A stretch of 11,231 bases of DNA from JBBRYK01 sp038237665 (GTDB lineage: Bacteria > Actinomycetota > Thermoleophilia > Gaiellales > Gaiellaceae), in contig JBBRYK010000086.1 of assembly GCA_038237665.1 (NCBI GenBank), positions 1-11,231 of the forward strand, given 5' to 3'. The notes beneath the pieces were generated by a model, which was given only the letters and a program-made list of their open reading frames with translations, did no database searches and was not told the DNA's origin. A program made the translations under genes and the position numbers. Positions 7,832 to 11,231 of the stretch are shown here, in pieces (position 1 is the stretch's first letter; each line of letters begins with the position of its first letter).

Positions 7832-8226
7832 AACCAGCCCTCCTCGTCGGGGTTCGCATACTGCATGAACTCGACGACCGCGCCCCCGAACTCGACGAAA
7901 GCCACGGTCATGAAGCCGTCGCCGACTTCGAACGGCTCGGCCAGCACCGTGTGCCCCTCGACCGACCGGCGGACATCTGCGACACGGTAGGCGATGTGCG
8001 GCTCTGTCCGCAGCGGCCCGGTCACCTGGCTGTCGTGCTCGAAGCGAAGGAACTCGACGTTGTACGGGTGCGCCCGCGGGCTCGTCACCCAGACCCGGGT
8101 CGCCTCCACCCAGCTCTCGCCCTCCTGCTTTCGGTCGGTGATCAGGCCGACGTGGTCGAACTGCCTGCGATCGAGCTGGTTGGGAGGAGCCGAGGGTTGC
8201 AAGCCGGTAGGGAGGGTTTCTAACAT
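7828..8226 (-). CDS. VOC family (glyoxalase/bleomycin-resistance fold) protein
   Basis: A 132-residue single VOC domain that should dimerise. Both half-modules keep the metal pattern: His25 (FDHVGLIT) and Glu59 (VEFLRF) in the first, His77 (PHIAYRV) and Glu119 (VVEFMQY) in the second. This is the four-ligand set of active glyoxalases, epimerases and extradiol-type relatives, so a metal enzyme is likely rather than a binding-only protein. ATG 8226 was chosen because the fold begins soon after; GGGAG lies upstream at a short spacing. A GTG at 8250 and longer starts are possible. It is the first gene of the minus-strand operon, followed directly by the ABC ATPase (TTGA overlap). A catabolic step on the imported compound is likely. 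Substrate and reaction are unknown. Confidence 0.8.
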   Translation of the reverse strand: MLETLPTGLQPSAPPNQLDRRQFDHVGLITDRKQEGESWVEATRVWVTSPRAHPYNVEFLRFEHDSQVTGPLRTEPHIAYRVADVRRSVEGHTVLAEPFEVGDGFMTVAFVEFGGAVVEFMQYANPDEEGWF

Positions 8227-8299
8227 CGGCTCCCGCGCTCGTCCACTCACGCTCACGGGCGATCTGGGTCGTCGACATGAGCTCGAATACGCTGACCAG
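8227..8299. promoter_or_regulatory. Divergent promoter region
   Basis: These 73 bases separate the minus-strand operon from the plus-strand PIG-L/NagB-like pair and are the only gap from which both could be started. For the plus strand, TACGCT at 8288-8293 fits the actinobacterial TANNNT -10 pattern and lies six bases before the ATG at 8300. There is no ribosome-binding site, so leaderless transcription is plausible. No good -35 is seen at 16-18 bases. On the minus strand I see no convincing -10 or -35. No operator-like inverted repeat stands out, and no regulator gene is in the window. Confidence 0.45.
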
Positions 8300-9004
8300 A
8301 TGAGAATCCTCGCCGTAGGCGCCCATCCCGACGACCTGGAGATCCTCTGCGGCGGCACGCTCGCGCGCTACGTCGCCGAGGGGAACGAGGTCGTGATGTG
8401 CCACGCGGCGAAGGGCGACCGCGGCAGCTTCGTCCATACGTCCGAGGAGCTGGCCCGCATCCGTTCTGGCGAGGCGAGGCGCGCGGCCGAGATCGCCGGA
8501 GCCGAGCATGCGACGATCGGGCTCCACGACGCCGAGGTCAACGCCGCAGACCCCGCGCAGCAGCGTCTCGTCGTCGACCTCGTCCGCGAGGCGCGCCCCG
8601 ACCTGATCATCACCCACCACCCGGGCGACTACATGGGCGATCACAACGAGATCTCGAAGCTCGTCTTCGAGTGCAGCTTCTACGCCACCCTCCCGCTCTA
8701 CGAGACGGCGAAGCCGCCGCACGCGCTCGTCACGCCGATCTACTTCATGGAGACCGTGATGGGCCTCGGCTTCGCGCCGACCGAGTTCGTCGACGTATCG
8801 GAGCAGATCGAGACGAAGACGGCGATGCTCGAGGCACACGAGAGTCAGGTGACCTGGCTGCGCGACCACGACGGCGTCGACATCGTCGAGCAGATGAGGA
8901 CGAGCACGCGCTACCGCGGCCAGCAGTGCGGCGTCGCCTACGCGGAGGGCTTCGTGCCCTGTCTGACCTGGCCTCGCGGCTCGACCCGCCGCCTACTTCC
9001 CTGA
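8300..9004 (+). CDS. PIG-L/LmbE family deacetylase, BshB-like
   Basis: A 234-residue zinc-dependent N-deacetylase. The N-terminus reads GAHPDDLEI: His9 and Asp12 are zinc ligands and Asp11 the general base of this family. His115 in MGDHNE supplies the third ligand. The C-terminal part, with VDVSEQIETKTAMLEAHESQV (in two blocks from about 164) and YAEGF (214-218), resembles BshB, the bacillithiol-pathway deacetylase, more than the longer MshB of mycothiol synthesis. The family removes acetyl groups from GlcNAc-type substrates. The ATG at 8300 has no ribosome-binding site but has a -10-like TACGCT six bases before it. The gene is followed after 11 bases by a NagB-like gene, which argues for amino-sugar catabolism rather than thiol synthesis. 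The exact substrate is unknown. Confidence 0.88.
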   Translation: MRILAVGAHPDDLEILCGGTLARYVAEGNEVVMCHAAKGDRGSFVHTSEELARIRSGEARRAAEIAGAEHATIGLHDAEVNAADPAQQRLVVDLVREARPDLIITHHPGDYMGDHNEISKLVFECSFYATLPLYETAKPPHALVTPIYFMETVMGLGFAPTEFVDVSEQIETKTAMLEAHESQVTWLRDHDGVDIVEQMRTSTRYRGQQCGVAYAEGFVPCLTWPRGSTRRLLP

Positions 9005-9015
9005 AGGAGGAACCG

Positions 9016-9945
9016 TTGGCGACCCAGACGGCGTTCACGTACGACCTTGCGAAGTTCATTTCCTTCCAGGACCGAGAGGCCTGCGAGCGCGTGCGCAGGA
9101 TCACGCGTCAGGAGCTCGACCGGCACCCGAATCCCGACTTCCGCATTCGCGTCGTCGACGAACCGAGGGACTTCTACCGGCAGTTCGCCGAGGATTTCGT
9201 CGGGCGCATCCGGAGCGCGCGAGACGAGGGCCGACACTTCGTCGCCATCCTCCCGGTCGGCCCGATGCCGCAGTACGCGATCGCGGCCCGGCTCATCAAC
9301 CAGGAAGGGCTGTCGCTCGCTCATCTGCACACGTTCAACATGGACGAGTACGCGAACGAGGACGGGGTGACCGCGCCGGCCTCGTGGCCTGGCTCCTTCC
9401 AGCGCGCGATGCAGGAGCACTTCTTCGCGGCGCTCGACGCCGAGCTCCGCCCGCCCGACACTCAGATTCACTATCCGACGACGGAGGCCATCGGCGACTA
9501 CAGCGAGCGGATCGACGCGCTGGGGGGTGCGGACGTCTGCTACGGCGGGATCGGCTGGTGCGGGCACATCGCCTTCTGGGAAGCTCATCTGGGCGCCGAG
9601 TTCGACGGCGACCTCGAGGCCTACAAGGCGGCCGGGGCACGCCTCGTGGAGCTCCATCCGATGACGATCATGCAGAACGCACTCCATTCCTTCGGCGGCG
9701 ACTGGTCGTGGGTGCCGCCGGCAGCGAACACGATCGGTCCGCGTGAAATCCTCGGTGCCAAGCACCGCAGCTTCTGGCTCGACGGGGACCTCGGCGGCGG
9801 CGTCTCGTGGCAGCGCTTCATAGCGCGTCTGGTCGCGCACGGCCCCGTGTCGGAGTTCGTGCCCGGCTCAATTCTTCAGACCGCGCGGACCGACTACACG
9901 ATCCTCGGCGGCGTCGCCGACGACGTCGAGATCCACATGGCCTAG
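9016..9945 (+). CDS. Glucosamine-6-phosphate deaminase (NagB)-like protein
   Basis: A 309-residue NagB/RpiA-fold protein, longer than the roughly 266 residues of E. coli NagB. Two core motifs are clear: FNMDEY (108-113; Asp110 matches the proton-shuttling Asp72) and GIGWCGHIAFWEA (178-190; His184 and Glu189 match His143 and Glu148). Position 182 is Cys where NagB has catalytic Asp141. The first loop reads PVGPMPQ instead of a TGSTP-like phosphate loop, and the later serines of that site are not evident. The TTG start at 9016 has AGGAGG five bases upstream and follows the PIG-L stop by 11 bases. It probably isomerises and deaminates an amino sugar released by the PIG-L enzyme, perhaps an unphosphorylated or unusual one. 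Fold certain, activity uncertain. Confidence 0.8.
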   Translation: MATQTAFTYDLAKFISFQDREACERVRRITRQELDRHPNPDFRIRVVDEPRDFYRQFAEDFVGRIRSARDEGRHFVAILPVGPMPQYAIAARLINQEGLSLAHLHTFNMDEYANEDGVTAPASWPGSFQRAMQEHFFAALDAELRPPDTQIHYPTTEAIGDYSERIDALGGADVCYGGIGWCGHIAFWEAHLGAEFDGDLEAYKAAGARLVELHPMTIMQNALHSFGGDWSWVPPAANTIGPREILGAKHRSFWLDGDLGGGVSWQRFIARLVAHGPVSEFVPGSILQTARTDYTILGGVADDVEIHMA

Positions 9946-9963
9946 CCGTCGACTCAGCGACGG
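9946..9963 (+). repeat. Small inverted repeat after the NagB-like gene
   Basis: CCGTCG (9946-9951) and CGACGG (9958-9963) form a perfect 6-bp stem with a 6-base loop directly after the TAG stop. No T-run follows. It could be a weak transcription end, but 6-bp repeats are common at this GC content. Confidence 0.3.
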
Positions 9964-9986
9964 AGCGGCGCAGGAGTCGAACCTAC
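9961..9986 (-). tRNA. tRNA-like 3' end (T-arm and acceptor half), probable remnant
   Basis: On the minus strand a perfect T-arm is readable: stem GTAGG, loop TTCGACT, stem CCTGC (one G-U pair). The 8-base strand GCCGCTCC and a G follow, as an acceptor 3' half and discriminator would; no CCA is encoded. Just upstream, CTGGC-loop-GCTAG (9987-10005) could be a variable arm of a long-arm tRNA. A sequence able to pair with the acceptor half (GAGCGGT, 10075-10081) lies too far away, giving about 121 bases in total. The 7-base loop of the next hairpin is AAACGGG, without the U expected before an anticodon. I therefore do not call a working tRNA; it may be a broken tRNA or an integration scar. Confidence 0.25.
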
Positions 9987-10277
9987 CTAGCTTGGGGGCT
10001 GCCAGACCTCACCCGTTTTGAGGTCAGTGTCTCCGGTCTCTCACCCGGCGTCGAGTACGACGTCCGCTTCTGGCACCGCTCGCCCGCCCCGGCGGAACTC
10101 CTTGAGATGCGCGTCGATCTCCGGGCTGCCTCCGCGCCTGGCCGGCTGGCTGCTCTCTCCCTTCTTGCGGCATCGCTGGCCATCGCTGACGGGCAGGCAA
10201 GCAGAGCCGCGCTCGTCCTCTCGTTCGTGATCGCGACAGCGGCACGGCTCTAATGCCGAAGCTGACAGACGAAGCGA

Positions 10278-10490
10278 TCAAGAATGACCCGGCTGTGCTG
10301 GCTCATCTCTGCCGTGGCCGACCATCCGGACGATGCTCGCGCCGCGAGGACGCGCCGTGTGCGCGACGCCGGCGATCTCCGCCTCGTACTCGAGAAGGGC
10401 GCGGATCGCCCGCGGCTGCTCCCGGATCTCGGCCAGGAAGCGCTCCCCGGCGTCGGGAAGCACCACCGCGTAAGCCTCAGCAGACGACAA
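10278..10490 (-). pseudogene. Truncated SIS-domain sugar isomerase/deaminase (AgaS/GlmS-like), N-terminal part
   Basis: A 70-codon frame whose first about 60 residues look like the beginning of SIS-domain proteins related to the GlmS isomerase domain and to AgaS-type deaminases. GERFLAEIREQPRAIRALLE is followed by a helix and by SIVRMVGHG at the first beta strand. Homology stops at about 10310, where the conserved serine-rich sugar-phosphate loop (usually SSDN) should follow. Instead the frame runs into unrelated sequence and a TGA at 10278-10280. About 270 or more residues, including both SIS active-site loops, are missing. TTG 10490 is the first possible start and lies inside the nagA-like stop region, so the two were coupled; GTGs at 10466 and 10463 are alternatives. 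Non-functional as an enzyme. It is the remnant of a nagA-SIS amino-sugar operon. Confidence 0.7.
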
Positions 10491-10794
10491 GGGCCTCGCC
10501 CCCGACGAGGACGCAGTCGATCTCGAGGTTGTCGTCGAGGACGATCACGTCTGCGAGGCCCCCGACCTCGATGCGGCCGACCTCGGAGTTGCCGACGACC
10601 CTGGCCGGTACCACCGTCGCTGCCTCGACCGCCTTCGGCAGCGGTACGCCGAGAGCGTGCAAGTTGCGGACGGCCGCGACCATCGTCAGCGCGCTGCCGG
10701 CTAGGACGCCGTCCGGCCCTCTCGCGACGCCGTTGCGCGTCTCGACCTCGAGCCCGCCGAGGCTGTACGAGCCGTCGCTCACACCGGCGCCGGC
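10477..10794 (-). pseudogene. N-acetylglucosamine-6-phosphate deacetylase (NagA), C-terminal fragment
   Basis: Residues 104-208 of the chimeric frame match the last quarter of NagA-type amidohydrolases: AGAGVSDGSYSLGG, then DGVLAGSALTM, AVRNLHALGVPL and VPARVVG, ending in GRIEVGGLADVIVLDDNLEI (read in order). Full NagA is about 380 residues. The barrel with its metal ligands is gone, and the homology begins just after where the catalytic Asp (TDA motif) should be, so deacetylation is impossible. The C-terminal part is open and well preserved, which suggests the loss is recent. It overlaps the broken SIS gene at its end. Confidence 0.75.
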
Positions 10795-11103
10795 CACGAA
10801 CGCCTGCTCCGCCCTGCGGCGCGGCTGCAGCAGCCAGTCCGGGAAGTACGAGCCCTCGCGCAGCTTCGGCACCCCGAGCTCGATCGAGCCGACCCTGGTG
10901 TCCCAGTCGCGCTCCCGGTAGCCGTTCCTGCGGTTGACCCGCTCCAGGCTCCGCTCGCCGTAGCCAGCGCCGCAGATCGCGTCAGCCTCGGCGCCCATCA
11001 GCGCCTCCGCCATCTCCTTGACCATCGCCCGCGGCAGATCCGGGCTCGCCTGCACGAGCTGCTTGCGCAACCAGTCCGTGACGTCCATCGTGTGCTCGAC
11101 CAC
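10477..11103 (-). pseudogene. Chimeric ORF: IS256 transposase N-terminus fused in frame to NagA C-terminus
   Basis: One open 208-codon frame joins two unrelated proteins. Residues 1-103 are the N-terminal region of an IS256-type (mutator) transposase, ending at PRRRAEQAFV. Residues 104-208 are a NagA C-terminus starting at AGAGVSDG. The join is near 10794/10795, with no terminal repeat or stop between the parts. The GTG at 11101-11103 has GAGGAGG about six bases upstream, so the chimera could still be translated; ATG 11088 is the start often seen in the transposase family. Neither half keeps a catalytic site: the DDE triad of the transposase lies beyond the break, and NagA lacks its metal site. 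It arose by a deletion or recombination through an IS copy inserted in or near nagA, unless the join is an assembly error. Confidence 0.75.
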
Positions 11104-11231
11104 CGTGCTCCTCCTCGCGCTTGTCTTCGACAGGACTTCGCGAGGATGACGCGGTGGTCAGCTATCACCCGGACCCGCGGCCGTCGCTCCGCGCTCGCCT
11201 ACGGCTCGCGCTCCACGACAGCCGCGGAAGA
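10795..11231 (-). mobile_element. IS256-family insertion sequence remnant (left part)
   Basis: Bases 10795-11103 encode the transposase N-terminus: VTDWLRKQL, then AEADAICGAGYGERS, RNGYRERDWDTRVG, and PKLREGSYFPDWLL with PRRRAEQ, a pattern typical of actinobacterial IS256 elements. About three quarters of the transposase is missing, so the element cannot move itself. Bases 11104-11231 hold the ribosome-binding site and a non-coding stretch. The element's outer end should lie there, perhaps around the GGTGATAGCTGACCACCG stretch near 11147-11165 on the minus strand. Without the other end I cannot confirm a terminal inverted repeat or target duplication. Confidence 0.75.

Larger units (their letters stand above)
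9946..10277. other. Stretch without a secure gene
   Basis: These 332 bases between the NagB-like gene and the broken SIS gene hold no gene I can name. They contain a short hairpin after the NagB-like stop, a tRNA-like 3' end on the minus strand (9961-9986), and a 7-bp inverted repeat (10005-10011 with 10019-10025, GACCTCA/TGAGGTC). They also hold a plus-strand open stretch ending at TAA 10251-10253, with G or C at most third positions over 10020-10110. That stretch reads as EVSVSGLSPGVEYDVRFW and onward, perhaps the tail of a lost gene. Its stop overlaps an ATG (TAATG) that opens a short frame beginning MPKLTDEAIKNDPAVLAHL and meeting the SIS break near 10310. The mixture looks like joined remnants. 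Confidence 0.4.

Noticed and set aside
7832..8869. N-terminal extension of the ABC ATPase frame up to 8869
   Set aside because: The extension overlaps the VOC gene and the divergent PIG-L gene and shows no domain. The ATPase domain starts just after TTG 7831, which has a ribosome-binding site.
8300..9004. MshB (mycothiol) assignment for the PIG-L gene
   Set aside because: At 234 residues it is much shorter than MshB and its C-terminal motifs resemble BshB. No mycothiol gene is adjacent.
8398..9015. N-terminal extension of the NagB-like frame from 8398
   Set aside because: It is Arg/Pro-rich shadow sequence of the PIG-L gene. The TTG at 9016 with AGGAGG five bases upstream begins the recognisable protein.
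9961..10081. Complete selenocysteine tRNA or tmRNA
   Set aside because: The 3' end resembles a tRNA-Sec end (TTCGACT loop, CTCCG), but no TCA anticodon loop with a pairing stem, no acceptable D-arm and no correct total length could be found.
1..11231. CRISPR array, rRNA or long tandem repeats
   Set aside because: No regularly spaced repeats, no rRNA-like stretches and no tandem array were seen on reading either strand.

Overview
The DNA is very GC-rich, with dense, overlapping genes, frequent GTG and TTG starts and strong G or C bias at third codon positions. Together with a Tat-exported binding protein and a mycobacterial-style IS256 transposase remnant, this suggests a soil actinobacterium, perhaps of the Thermoleophilia (Gaiellales or Solirubrobacterales). 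That placement is inferred from style and is not proven by a marker gene.

Left and centre (1-8226, minus strand): one compact run of ten genes read right to left. In transcription order they are a VOC (glyoxalase-fold) protein, an SsuB-type ABC ATPase, an SsuC-type permease, a Tat-exported SsuA/THI5-like binding protein, a TIM-barrel sugar isomerase/epimerase-like protein, a creatininase-family amidohydrolase, an alpha/beta hydrolase, a Gfo/Idh/MocA dehydrogenase, an M20 metallo-amidohydrolase, and the N-terminus of a thiamine-diphosphate enzyme cut by the window edge. Neighbours are joined by TTGA, TAGTG, ATGA and GTGA overlaps, so the set looks co-transcribed and translationally coupled. 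The one real gap (65 bp, after the binding-protein gene) holds a perfect 14-bp hairpin. I read the run as an import-and-catabolism operon for a small organic compound containing an amide or ester bond. The substrate cannot be named from sequence, and I do not recognise the gene combination as a described pathway.

Right centre (8300-9945, plus strand): a divergent pair, a BshB-like PIG-L/LmbE deacetylase and a glucosamine-6-phosphate deaminase (NagB)-like protein. The second protein has Cys where NagB has a catalytic Asp, and its phosphate-binding loops look altered. The pair may deacetylate and then deaminate or isomerise an amino sugar that differs from GlcNAc-6-phosphate.

Right end (9946-11231): a scar region. 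It holds a tRNA-like 3' end, a short coding-like remnant, the first about 60 residues of a SIS-domain sugar isomerase/deaminase, the last about 105 residues of a NagA-type deacetylase, and the first about 103 residues of an IS256-family transposase. The transposase and NagA pieces are fused in frame into one open 208-codon ORF. Deletion or recombination at an IS element, or an assembly join, has destroyed an older nagA-SIS amino-sugar operon beside the intact PIG-L/NagB-like pair.
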